Shown here in pieces: positions 1 to 5,916 of a DNA stretch of 14,387 nt. Both the position numbers and the translations under genes were made by a program. Origin of the DNA: Bordetella parapertussis. Lineage in GTDB: Bacteria > Pseudomonadota > Gammaproteobacteria > Burkholderiales > Burkholderiaceae_C. The stretch's first letter is position 1, and each line of letters starts with the position of its first letter. The notes under the pieces were generated by a model. It was not told the DNA's origin. It made no database searches and saw only the letters and a list, made by a program, of their open reading frames with translations. The stretch lies in assembly GCA_945890735.1 (NCBI GenBank), contig CAMDCZ010000044.1:1-14387 (forward strand), in the 5' to 3' direction.

Positions 1-267
1 ACCGAGTTTGTGAACAACGGCCCCACGGACAGCGAAGTCAAAGCAGCCAAAGACTTTTTGATTGGCGGTTTTGCGCTGCGCTTGGACAGCAACAAAAAGC
101 TGATGGACAACCTGAGCAACATCGCTTGGTATGGCCTGCCACTTGACTACTTGGACACCTGGACCGCACAGGTCGACAAGCTGACTGCCAAAGACATCCA
201 ACAAGCCTTTGCCCGCCACCTGCAGCCCGAGCGCATGGTCACCGTGATTGTGGGTGGCCAGCCGTGA
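1..267 (+). CDS. M16-family zinc peptidase (insulinase-like), C-terminal end only
   Basis: Partial gene, open at the left edge; 88 residues and the TGA stop are visible. The text resembles the last helical domain of M16 (pitrilysin/insulinase-like) proteins: a run of the type 'AKDFLIGGFALRLDSN', then an 'IAWYGLPLDYLD' segment, a 'LTAKDIQQAFARHLQPERM' helix and a closing 'TVIVGG' strand. The catalytic HxxEH region would lie upstream of the window, so it cannot be judged whether this is an active peptidase or a non-catalytic partner subunit. M16 genes often occur as tandem pairs in this group, usually exported to the periplasm. The stop overlaps the GTG start of rsmD by 4 bp, which suggests translational coupling. 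Confidence 0.85.
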   Translation, partial: TEFVNNGPTDSEVKAAKDFLIGGFALRLDSNKKLMDNLSNIAWYGLPLDYLDTWTAQVDKLTAKDIQQAFARHLQPERMVTVIVGGQP

Positions 268-821
268 CCAAGGGCGAGGTGCGCATCATCGGCGGTCTGT
301 GGAAACGCAGCAAGCTGCCCTTGGCCAAGGTGGAGAACTTGCGTCCCACCCCGGACCGGGTGCGGGAAACCTTGTTCAACTGGTTGGGCCAAGACCTGCG
401 CGGCTGGCACTGCCTGGATGCGTTCGCGGGCACCGGGGCCTTGGGCTTTGAATCAGCTTCCAGGGGTGCGGCGCTGGTGGTCTGCTGTGAGTCCAATGCC
501 TTGTGTGTGGAAGCCATGCAAAAAAGCCAAGCCAAATTGCAGGCCACGCAAATGCGCATCCAGCGTGGCGATGGTCTGGCCCTGTTACGCCAACAAGCCC
601 CCAACAGCTTGGACCTGGTGCTGCTCGATCCGCCGTATGACTTTCCGCTCTACGACAAAGCGCTGTCAGCCGCGCATGCCTGCATCAAAGCCAGCGGCCA
701 GGTGTACCTCGAGTCGGGCAAAGCATGGTTGGCAGACGAGTTGTTGGCGATGGGCTGGCTGCTGACGCGACACCTCAAGGCGGGCGCGGTCCATGCGCAT
801 TTGCTGCAGAGAGCGGCATAA
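264..821 (+). CDS. rsmD: 16S rRNA (guanine(966)-N(2))-methyltransferase RsmD
   Basis: 185 residues, close to the family's usual length of about 190-200. RsmD transfers a methyl group from S-adenosylmethionine to N2 of G966 of 16S rRNA during assembly of the small ribosomal subunit. Visible: an N-terminal 'VRIIGG' strand, the conserved 'RPTPDRVRETLFNWL' (residues 27-41), the SAM-binding glycine loop 'LDAFAGTGALG' (51-61) and the catalytic DPPY motif (122-125, in 'LLDPPYD'). The start is a GTG that shares 4 bp (GTGA) with the stop of the M16 gene. The N-terminus of the family aligns directly with this start, and a weak GGTGG lies about 10 nt upstream. coaD follows after 32 bp, a pairing also common in other proteobacteria. 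Confidence 0.95.
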   Translation: MTKGEVRIIGGLWKRSKLPLAKVENLRPTPDRVRETLFNWLGQDLRGWHCLDAFAGTGALGFESASRGAALVVCCESNALCVEAMQKSQAKLQATQMRIQRGDGLALLRQQAPNSLDLVLLDPPYDFPLYDKALSAAHACIKASGQVYLESGKAWLADELLAMGWLLTRHLKAGAVHAHLLQRAA

Positions 822-853
822 TCGGCCGCACTCCTCTCCAACACTGAGCCGCC

Positions 854-1348
854 ATGTCCCAACCCGTGATTGCGATCTACCCCGGCACCTTTGACCCGAT
901 CACCTTGGGGCACGAAGACATCGTGCGCCGCGCATCTCGCATGTTTGACCAGGTGGTGATCGCCGTGGCCCGCGCCCACCACAAAAAAACCATGTTCACC
1001 TTGGACCAGCGTGTCGAGATGACCCGCCAAGCCTTGGCCGATTGCGCCAATGTGCAGGTGCACACCTTTGAAGGCTTGGTGATCGATTTCGCCAAAACCA
1101 TGGGTGCTCACACCATGGTGCGCGGCATCCGCTCCATGACCGACTTTGACTACGAGTTTCAACTCGCTGGCATGAACCGGCGCTTGGCACCCGACATCGA
1201 CTCGGTGTTTTTGAACACCTTGGATGTGCATCAATGCATCTCCAGCACCTTGGTGCGAGAGGTCGCCAGCTTGGGCGGCGACGTGGCGCAGTTTGTCTCG
1301 CCCAGCGTCTTTCAGTTCATGAAGGCCCATGTCAAGCCGGTCAACTGA
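854..1348 (+). CDS. coaD: Phosphopantetheine adenylyltransferase
   Basis: 164 residues, a typical full length. CoaD joins 4'-phosphopantetheine and ATP to give dephospho-CoA and pyrophosphate, the penultimate step of coenzyme A synthesis, in the cytoplasm. It is a nucleotidyltransferase-superfamily protein: 'YPGTFDPITLGH' carries the (H/T)xGH signature at residues 17-20 (TLGH). The 'RGIR' basic segment (90-93) and the 'ISSTLVRE' signature (129-136) are intact. The SD is weak (GAG in CTGAGCCGCC before the ATG). The ferredoxin gene starts 9 bp after the stop, so the two are almost certainly cotranscribed. Confidence 0.97.
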   Translation: MSQPVIAIYPGTFDPITLGHEDIVRRASRMFDQVVIAVARAHHKKTMFTLDQRVEMTRQALADCANVQVHTFEGLVIDFAKTMGAHTMVRGIRSMTDFDYEFQLAGMNRRLAPDIDSVFLNTLDVHQCISSTLVREVASLGGDVAQFVSPSVFQFMKAHVKPVN

Positions 1349-1357
1349 GGTTCAGCC

Positions 1358-1621
1358 ATGGCTTTGATGATCACCGACGAGTGCATCAACTGCGATGTCT
1401 GCGAACCCGAATGCCCAAATGACGCGATCTACATGGGCGTTTCGATTTATGAGATCAACCCCGCCAAATGCACCGAATGCGTCGGCCACCATGACGAGCC
1501 GCAATGCGTGCAGGTGTGCCCGGTGGCCTGCATCCCGGTGAACCCCGAGCACATCGAAAGCCAAGACAGCTTGTGGGCCAAATTCCGGGACTTGCAAGCG
1601 CAGGCCGGCCGCACGGTCTAG
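1358..1621 (+). CDS. YfhL-family 2x[4Fe-4S] ferredoxin
   Basis: 87 residues. The first cluster motif is C9-x2-C12-x2-C15-x3-C19 followed by Pro. The second is C38-x2-C41-x8-C50-x3-C54 followed by Pro; the 8-residue insert between its second and third cysteines is characteristic of the YfhL/Alvin-type 2[4Fe-4S] ferredoxins. An extra cysteine (C58) follows the second motif. These are low-potential cytoplasmic electron carriers, and the physiological partner cannot be read from the sequence. A good SD (GAGG, 1347-1350, 7 nt before the ATG) overlaps the coaD stop codon, which supports both the start and coupling to coaD. The gene converges on the small exported-protein gene with 20 bp between their stops and no obvious terminator. 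Confidence 0.95.
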   Translation: MALMITDECINCDVCEPECPNDAIYMGVSIYEINPAKCTECVGHHDEPQCVQVCPVACIPVNPEHIESQDSLWAKFRDLQAQAGRTV

Positions 1622-1641
1622 GCCTTGGTTTTCAGAACACC

Positions 1642-1932
1642 CTATTCAGCCACGCTGGGTTTGGTTTTTTTCTTGGCGGTTTTCTTTCCCTTTTTCTTCT
1701 TCTTGGCCGGCTTGGCGGTGTCCCCATTCATGTCCGTGGCCTGCGCTTTGAAGGTATCTCCTTTGGAGGGTTTGGCCACATCAGGTTGATCGCCACAGGC
1801 TTGCAGGCGACCGTCTTTTTCGCACTGCAAAGGGGGTGGGGCAGGGGTTTTGGCTTTGGCACCCATGGGTGCGGCCAAACACAGACTAAGCAGTGCCAGG
1901 CGCAGGGCCTGCGGGAGTGGGTGGTGTTTCAT
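1642..1932 (-). CDS. Small predicted exported protein with Lys-rich tail, unknown function
   Basis: 96 residues; I do not recognise a family. The N-terminus looks like a Sec signal peptide: a basic start, a hydrophobic core around residues 10-21 (LRLALLSLCLAA) and a possible cleavage site after AKA near residue 27. A short mature part contains two cysteines (C37, C46) in 'CEKDGRLQACGD', which could form a disulfide. It ends in a strongly basic tail (residues 75-92, mainly Lys with Ala, Gly and Thr). A strong SD (AAGGAAGG) sits 8 nt before the ATG, which argues that this is a real gene. The first 47 bp overlap the 3' end of pth in another frame. A periplasmic, perhaps nucleic-acid- or envelope-polyanion-binding, role is only a guess from charge. 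Confidence 0.65.
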   Translation of the reverse strand: MKHHPLPQALRLALLSLCLAAPMGAKAKTPAPPPLQCEKDGRLQACGDQPDVAKPSKGDTFKAQATDMNGDTAKPAKKKKKGKKTAKKKTKPSVAE

Positions 1933-2560
1933 GCAATGCGCCTTCCTTGGTAGGGGCCGCCGCCGGTCTTGGCGGTTTGGGCCTGGGCGGCTTGCTGGTG
2001 TGCACCTGTTGGGTGGCTTTCACCATGTCGCCGCTCACCATGAAGGCTACGGCTGGCAGGGTTCGATCCATGCAAGTGTCAATTACTTTTCGCTGGTCTG
2101 GTGCAGGCTTCTTCAAAACCCAGTGAATCACTTCCGACTTGACACCGGGGTGACCAATGCCTAGGCGCAGCCGCCAATAGGCGTCGGTGCCCAGTTGGGC
2201 ATGGATGTCACGCAAACCGTTGTGGCCGGCGTGGCTGCCGCCCAGCTTGAGCTTGGCTTCACCAGGCACCACGTCCAACTCGTCATGCGCAACCAACACC
2301 TGGTCTGGATTGATTTTGTAGAACCGCGCCAAGGCGGCCACCGACTTGCCCGACAGGTTCATGAAGGTGGCGGGTTTCAAGAGCCAAATGGTCTCGCCTT
2401 GGAAAGAAGTGCGGGCGACCCAGCCGTGGAAGTTTTTTTCGGGTTGCAACTGCACCTTGAGCTGCTGCGCCAACTGATCGATCCACCAAAAACCAGCGTT
2501 GTGGCGGGTGTCTTCGTAATCAGCGCCTGGGTTGCCCAGGCCGACAAACAGTTTGATCAT
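1886..2560 (-). CDS. pth: Peptidyl-tRNA hydrolase with Pro-rich C-terminal extension
   Basis: 224 residues. Pth cleaves the ester bond of peptidyl-tRNAs released prematurely from ribosomes and so recycles tRNA in the cytoplasm. The active-site residues fall at the same numbers as in the E. coli enzyme: N10, H20 (in 'DTRHNAGF'), M67-N68 (in 'ATFMNLS'), D93 (in 'AHDELD') and H113-N114 (in 'SHAGHNGLRD'). The core ends near residue 189. Residues 190-224 form a proline/alanine-rich, probably disordered tail that makes the protein about 25-30 residues longer than usual and overlaps the next gene. No SD is visible before the ATG (the upstream bases are CCCCCACC). An intrinsic terminator lies between rplY and this gene, so pth may have its own promoter or rely on readthrough. 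Confidence 0.97.
   Translation of the reverse strand: MIKLFVGLGNPGADYEDTRHNAGFWWIDQLAQQLKVQLQPEKNFHGWVARTSFQGETIWLLKPATFMNLSGKSVAALARFYKINPDQVLVAHDELDVVPGEAKLKLGGSHAGHNGLRDIHAQLGTDAYWRLRLGIGHPGVKSEVIHWVLKKPAPDQRKVIDTCMDRTLPAVAFMVSGDMVKATQQVHTSKPPRPKPPRPAAAPTKEGALHETPPTPAGPAPGTA
1941..1948 (-). promoter_or_regulatory. Strong Shine-Dalgarno (AAGGAAGG) for the small exported protein
   Basis: On the minus strand AAGGAAGG lies 8 nt upstream of the ATG at 1932. It is inside the pth coding region, so the small gene probably depends on the pth transcript or is coupled to its translation. Confidence 0.65.
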
Positions 2561-2595
2561 GGTGGGGGATTATCCGGGGCAAAAAGACCGGCATG

Positions 2596-2621
2596 AAAAA
2601 GCCCGCACTGGGCGGGCTTCT
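2596..2621 (-). terminator. Rho-independent terminator after rplY
   Basis: A GC-rich 6-bp stem (GCCCGC at 2601-2606 pairing with GCGGGC at 2612-2617), a 5-nt loop and, on the minus strand, a run of five T (AAAAA at 2596-2600 on the plus strand). It lies about 20 bp beyond the rplY stop and about 35 bp before the pth start, so it should end or reduce transcription of the prs-rplY unit ahead of pth. Confidence 0.85.
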
Positions 2622-2640
2622 TCAGGACGCAGGCGAAGAA

Positions 2641-3267
2641 TTACTTCTTGCCTTTGCCTTTGGCAGGTGCGGCTGCAGGGGCAGCAGCTTCAGGTGCGGC
2701 TTCTTCGGCCACCGACACCACGCTCACCAACACGGGGTTGTTTTTGCCGTGGGTGACCGCTTTGACACCCTTGGGCAGGGTGATGTCGTTCACGTGCAGC
2801 GAGGTGCCTTTTTTCAGGCCGCTCAAGTCGACTGCGATGAATTCAGGCAAATCGGCAGGCAAGCAAGCGATTTCGAGTTCGGTGATCACGGGGTTGACCA
2901 AGCAAGCATCGGCTTTGACCGCAGGCGAATTTTCCTGGCCGCTGTAGTGGAGTGGCACTTTCATGTGTAACAGGGTGTCGGCTTCGACGCGTTGGAAGTC
3001 GATGTGCAACACGAGTTGTTTGAAAGGGTGGTATTGCACATCGCGCAACAACACTTTGGAAGATTTGCCGTTGAATTCCATCTCGAGGATGGAAGCGTGG
3101 AAGGCCTCTTTTTTCAGGGCGTGCCACAAGGCGTTGTGGTCCAACTCGATGGACTGGGGTTCGTGGGCTTTGCCACCGTAAACGATACCGGGCGTGCGAC
3201 CGGTGATACGCAGACGGCGGCTCGCACCCGTTCCCTGCTTTGTGCGCTCAAATGCGACGAATTTCAT
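2641..3267 (-). CDS. rplY: 50S ribosomal protein L25 (long form, general stress protein Ctc type)
   Basis: 208 residues from the chosen ATG. L25 binds 5S rRNA in the central protuberance of the large ribosomal subunit. The N-terminal 5S-binding domain is clear ('KQGTGASRRLR', 'GRTPGIVYGG', then 'LLRDVQYHPFKQLVLHIDF' near residues 73-91). It is followed by the CTC beta domain ('HYSGQENSPAVK', 'EIACLPADLPEFIAVDLSGL', 'ITLPKGVK'). The last 25 residues are an Ala-rich tail ending in GKGKK, common in the long forms. An in-frame TTG 12 bp further upstream would make a longer protein, but its last base and the codon after it form the GGAG Shine-Dalgarno of the ATG at 3267, so the ATG is preferred. 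It follows prs by 98 bp. Confidence 0.96.
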   Translation of the reverse strand: MKFVAFERTKQGTGASRRLRITGRTPGIVYGGKAHEPQSIELDHNALWHALKKEAFHASILEMEFNGKSSKVLLRDVQYHPFKQLVLHIDFQRVEADTLLHMKVPLHYSGQENSPAVKADACLVNPVITELEIACLPADLPEFIAVDLSGLKKGTSLHVNDITLPKGVKAVTHGKNNPVLVSVVSVAEEAAPEAAAPAAAPAKGKGKK

Positions 3268-3273
3268 AACGAT

Positions 3274-3277
3274 CTCC
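3274..3277 (-). promoter_or_regulatory. Shine-Dalgarno GGAG that fixes the rplY start
   Basis: On the minus strand GGAG ends 6 nt before the ATG at 3267. It overlaps the alternative upstream TTG start, which argues against using that TTG. Confidence 0.75.
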
Positions 3278-3321
3278 AAGAGAAGTCCACCGCGACCAGT
3301 GTGACTTCGGTTTCAACAAGA

Positions 3322-3335
3322 GGCAGCAAGCTGCC
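3322..3335 (-). repeat. Perfect 6-bp inverted repeat in the prs-rplY spacer
   Basis: GGCAGC and GCTGCC are separated by 2 bp; folded as RNA this gives a 5-bp stem with a 4-nt loop. On the minus strand TCTTGTT follows, a poor T-tract, so it could be at most a weak terminator or a processing/leader element between prs and rplY. Confidence 0.4.
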
Positions 3336-3360
3336 CCAACACATTGCGCTCCCACTTCGC

Positions 3361-3378
3361 CCAGCTTAAAAAAGCTGG
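3361..3378. repeat. Inverted repeat spanning the prs stop codon
   Basis: CCAGCTT (3361-3367) and AAGCTGG (3372-3378) form a perfect 7-bp inverted repeat with a 4-bp A/T spacer; the prs TAA lies within it. On the minus strand the T-run falls in the arm and loop instead of after the stem, so it does not look like a standard terminator. It could be an mRNA 3'-end or translation-termination structure, or chance. Confidence 0.35.
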
Positions 3379-4340
3379 TCTTGGTCGGAGAACAAACTCA
3401 TGACCGACTCTCCTTTGGAGATGCGCTGGATGGTCTCAGCGATCAGCGGTGCCACGGAGAGTTGGCGGATTTTTTGGCATTGGGCCGCGTCAGCGCTCAA
3501 TGGAATGGTGTTGGTGACCACGACCTCGTCCAAGGCATCGCCTTGGGTGATTCGCTCGAGCGCCGGGCCAGAGAAAATCGGGTGTGTGCAGTAAGCGTAG
3601 ACCTTTTTGGCGCCGCGCTCTTTGAGCACCTCGGCGGCTTTGACCAAAGTGCCGGCGGTGTCGATCATGTCGTCCATGATCACGCAGTTGCGACCATCGA
3701 TCTCACCGATCACGTGCATGACTTCGCTGACATTGGCTTTGGGGCGGCGTTTGTCGATGATGGCCAGATCGCAATCGAGCTGCTTGGCCAGAGCGCGGGC
3801 CCGCACCACGCCACCCACATCAGGCGACACCACGATCAGGTCGTCATAGTTTTTGAGGCGCAAATCGCCCAGCAAGACGGGCGACGCATAGATATTGTCG
3901 ACAGGGATGTTGAAAAAGCCCTGAATCTGGTCGGCATGCAAGTCCATGGTCAGTACCCGGGCCACGCCCACGGTTTGCAGCAAATCGGCCACCAGTTTGG
4001 CTGAAATGGGCACCCTGGAAGACCGCGGGCGGCGGTCTTGGCGGGCATAGCCAAAATAGGGGATGACCGCGCTGATCCGCTCGGCGGACGCTCTTTTGAG
4101 GGCGTCGACCATGATGAGCAGTTCCATCAGGTTTTCGCTGGTTGGGTTGCAGGTCGACTGCACCACAAAGACGTCTCTGGCGCGCACATTTTGTTTGATC
4201 TCGACCGTGACTTCCCCGTCAGAGAAGCGACCCACCTCAGCTGCACCCAAACCAATGCCCAAATGTTCCGCAATTTCTGCAGCCAAGCCAGGGTTGGCGT
4301 TGCCGGTGAAAACCATGAAATCCGGTTGGGGGTTCGACAT
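3366..4340 (-). CDS. prs: Ribose-phosphate pyrophosphokinase (PRPP synthetase)
   Basis: 324 residues, normal for class I PRPP synthetase. It transfers pyrophosphate from ATP to ribose-5-phosphate to make PRPP, the precursor of purines, pyrimidines, histidine, tryptophan and NAD. Visible: the N-terminal 'GRFSDGEVTVEI' (37-48), 'PYFGYARQDRR' (94-104), the family signature 'DLHADQIQGFF' (133-143), the flexible-loop lysine-arginine segment 'DKRRPKA' (196-202) and the PRPP-binding loop 'VIMDDMIDTAGT' (220-231). The ATG has only a modest SD (AGG within CTCAGGTCG). Upstream, an intrinsic-terminator-like hairpin separates it from tRNA-Gln, so expression may be attenuated or uncoupled from ispE. rplY follows. 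Confidence 0.98.
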   Translation of the reverse strand: MSNPQPDFMVFTGNANPGLAAEIAEHLGIGLGAAEVGRFSDGEVTVEIKQNVRARDVFVVQSTCNPTSENLMELLIMVDALKRASAERISAVIPYFGYARQDRRPRSSRVPISAKLVADLLQTVGVARVLTMDLHADQIQGFFNIPVDNIYASPVLLGDLRLKNYDDLIVVSPDVGGVVRARALAKQLDCDLAIIDKRRPKANVSEVMHVIGEIDGRNCVIMDDMIDTAGTLVKAAEVLKERGAKKVYAYCTHPIFSGPALERITQGDALDEVVVTNTIPLSADAAQCQKIRQLSVAPLIAETIQRISKGESVMSLFSDQDQLF

Positions 4341-4357
4341 GATGACGACCTGAGGTT

Positions 4358-4404
4358 AAAAAAACAAAGGGCAACGGTTTGCAGTGTGTGCCGCAAACCC
4401 TTGC
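4358..4404 (-). terminator. Terminator/attenuator-like hairpin between tRNA-Gln and prs
   Basis: GCAACGGTTTGC (4371-4382) and GCAAACCCTTGC (4393-4404) form a 12-bp stem with one mismatch and a 10-nt loop. On the minus strand the stem is followed by CC, TTT, G and seven T, an almost continuous U-tract in RNA. It ends 17 nt before the prs ATG. This fits a rho-independent terminator for the ispE-tRNA transcript, or an attenuator through which prs transcription must read. Confidence 0.65.
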
Positions 4405-4427
4405 CGCTTCCGTTCAAAGCAAAAGGG

Positions 4428-4504
4428 TGGCAGGGGAAGAAGGATTCGAACCTTCGCATGCTGGAATCAAAATCCAGTGCCTTAACCAACTTGGCGACTC
4501 CCCT
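4428..4504 (-). tRNA. tRNA-Gln (anticodon TTG)
   Basis: 77 nt with an encoded CCA end. On the minus strand the acceptor arm AGGGGAG pairs with TTCCCCT (one G-T wobble), followed by discriminator G and CCA. The D arm is GCC...GGC. The anticodon arm is CTGGA-TTTTGAT-TCCAG, which puts TTG at positions 34-36 and so reads CAA (and CAG by wobble). The T arm is GAAGG-TTCGAAT-CCTTC. It lies 33 bp after the ispE stop, inside a protein operon, so the mature tRNA is probably cut out of a longer transcript. A terminator-like hairpin follows it. Confidence 0.97.
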
Positions 4505-4537
4505 ACACGGGAAACTTGTCTTTCAACAAACTTCCTG

Positions 4538-5383
4538 CTAATCGTCGCAAGAAGCCCATCCGGCCAGGGGATGAACCTCTAAATTGCTGCACATTTGCAA
4601 CTGCCAGCCTGGGGGCGGTTTGGGTAAAACCGTTTGAGGACTGACAAGGGCAAACACCGCGCTTCCTGAACCAGTCATCCGGGCTTTAAAACCTTGGTAC
4701 TCAAACCATTTCAGCGCTTGAGCCACCTCGGGACAAAGCCGTTGGGCAACTGCTTGCAAGTCATTGCGCCCGAAGGCGAAAGGCTGTGCAGCAAAGCTGG
4801 AAATTGTAGCAGGAGAAGTGTCCCTTTTCAGGGCTGGGTCGCGGAAGATGTGCGCGGTCTCCAAACCTTGCAGGGGCTTGAGGATGGCAAAGTGGGCTTG
4901 TGGCAGCGCCAGGGGTTGCAAATCTTCGCCAATGCCCTGCACCCAAGCGTTGTGACCACGCACGAAAAAAGGCACATCCGCACCCAAAGTCAGTGCGATG
5001 GGCAACAGCCGCGACAGTGGCCAATCCAGCCCCCACAGTCGGTTCAGGGCCAGCAAGCAGGTCGCTGCGTCTGATGAGCCGCCGCCCAAGCCCGCTTGGG
5101 CAGGCAGACGCTTGTCGATGTGGATCACAGCGCCTAACGAGGTGCCTGAGGCCACTTTCAAAGCGCGGGCCGCACGCAAACACAGGTCATCGGCAGGCAA
5201 AGGCAGGCTCAGGTCTACTCGCAGCAATTGCCCGTCGTCGCGCCGCTCGAAATGCAAAACATCCCACCAATCCACCAGCATGAACACGGACTGCAACAAG
5301 TGATAGCCGTCAGCGCGCTTGCCCGTCACATGCAGGAACAAATTCAGCTTGGCGGGTGCTGGCACATGGTGGAGTGACTGCAT
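4538..5383 (-). CDS. ispE: 4-diphosphocytidyl-2-C-methyl-D-erythritol kinase
   Basis: 281 residues, typical length. IspE phosphorylates the 2-hydroxyl of CDP-methylerythritol with ATP, the fourth step of the MEP pathway to isopentenyl diphosphate. GHMP-kinase features are all present: 'PAPAKLNLFLHVTGKR' (8-23) with the catalytic lysine K12, 'DGYHLLQSVF' (25-34), the phosphate-binding loop 'AGLGGGSSDAA' (97-107), the catalytic Asp in 'LGADVPFF' (D136) and motif III 'MTGSGSAVF' (236-244). The ATG lies 8 bp after the lolB stop, so the two are cotranscribed. tRNA-Gln is immediately downstream. The lolB-ispE-tRNA-Gln-prs-rplY-pth order is the familiar one for beta- and gammaproteobacteria. Confidence 0.97.
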   Translation of the reverse strand: MQSLHHVPAPAKLNLFLHVTGKRADGYHLLQSVFMLVDWWDVLHFERRDDGQLLRVDLSLPLPADDLCLRAARALKVASGTSLGAVIHIDKRLPAQAGLGGGSSDAATCLLALNRLWGLDWPLSRLLPIALTLGADVPFFVRGHNAWVQGIGEDLQPLALPQAHFAILKPLQGLETAHIFRDPALKRDTSPATISSFAAQPFAFGRNDLQAVAQRLCPEVAQALKWFEYQGFKARMTGSGSAVFALVSPQTVLPKPPPGWQLQMCSNLEVHPLAGWASCDD

Positions 5384-5391
5384 GGCGCGGC

Positions 5392-5916
5392 TCAGCGGCG
5401 TGGGTCAACCAACAAAGTCAGTTGCAAGGCGGGCAGCGGGGTCTGGCGCTGGGCATAGATGCGCCGCCCGCTGGGTGTTGACTCGGACTTCAGGGTCCAG
5501 CCAGGCAGCTCAGGTCCGTCTTGGTCAAGCCAAGCCATGAGCGCTGGCACGGGCAGGGCCGAACCGGTGATGGTCTTGGTCAAAGCGTCCATGGATTCAA
5601 AGGTCTGCACCGCTTGGCCTTGCTGCATCTGGGCGTTTTGCGGATTCCAACGGGCAACCGCCAGGGTGGTCCCGATGGCCGAGTAAAGGTAGAGTTCGCC
5701 GGCTTCTGACAAGCCATTGAGTTCAAAGTTGGCGCTGAACTGCTCGGGCGGCTGTTGCAATACCTTCAGACTCAAGCGGCCTTCCCAATGGCCAGTGGCT
5801 TTCAAACTGGCTTGTTGGGGCGGTGAAGAAAACAGGGCACAAGAGGGCAAAACAGCGGTCAAGGCCAGGCTGAAAATCCCCACCTTGGCATGGCTGATGC
5901 AAGCCCGCAGGTTCAA
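5392..5916 (-). CDS. lolB: Outer-membrane lipoprotein insertion protein LolB
   Basis: 174 residues. LolB is the outer-membrane receptor that takes lipoproteins from the periplasmic carrier LolA and inserts them into the inner leaflet of the outer membrane. The N-terminus is a lipoprotein signal: hydrophobic 'IFSLALTAVLPSC' with the lipobox LPSC, which makes C26 the lipidated residue. Typical LolB text follows ('GHWEGRLSLKV', 'FSANFELNG', 'GELYLYSAIGTTLA', 'LPGWTL', 'LQLTLLVDPRR'). The start is an unusual TTG at 5916 that shares 4 bp (TTGA) with the stop of the TPR gene. It has a good SD (GAAGG, 7 nt upstream), and the only later in-frame GTG would cut into the signal peptide. It is coupled to the TPR gene and to ispE. 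Confidence 0.93.
   Translation of the reverse strand: MNLRACISHAKVGIFSLALTAVLPSCALFSSPPQQASLKATGHWEGRLSLKVLQQPPEQFSANFELNGLSEAGELYLYSAIGTTLAVARWNPQNAQMQQGQAVQTFESMDALTKTITGSALPVPALMAWLDQDGPELPGWTLKSESTPSGRRIYAQRQTPLPALQLTLLVDPRR

Noticed and set aside
813..829. Hairpin GCGGC/GCCGC around the rsmD stop codon
   Set aside because: Only a 5-bp stem and no T-tract on either side; coaD follows in the same operon, so a terminator is not supported.
650..1330. 226-codon minus-strand open frame over rsmD/coaD
   Set aside because: His/Gly-rich shadow of coaD with no family features and no SD; both real genes on the plus strand are certain.
2560..2597. GATAAT (minus strand, 2569-2574) as a -10 box for pth
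   Set aside because: It would put the transcript start about 2 nt before the ATG, and the -35 match is poor. A leaderless pth mRNA is possible but not supported enough to annotate.
3381..4004. 207-codon plus-strand open frame antisense to prs
   Set aside because: Complete overlap with the strongly conserved prs gene; composition is that of a complementary-strand artefact.
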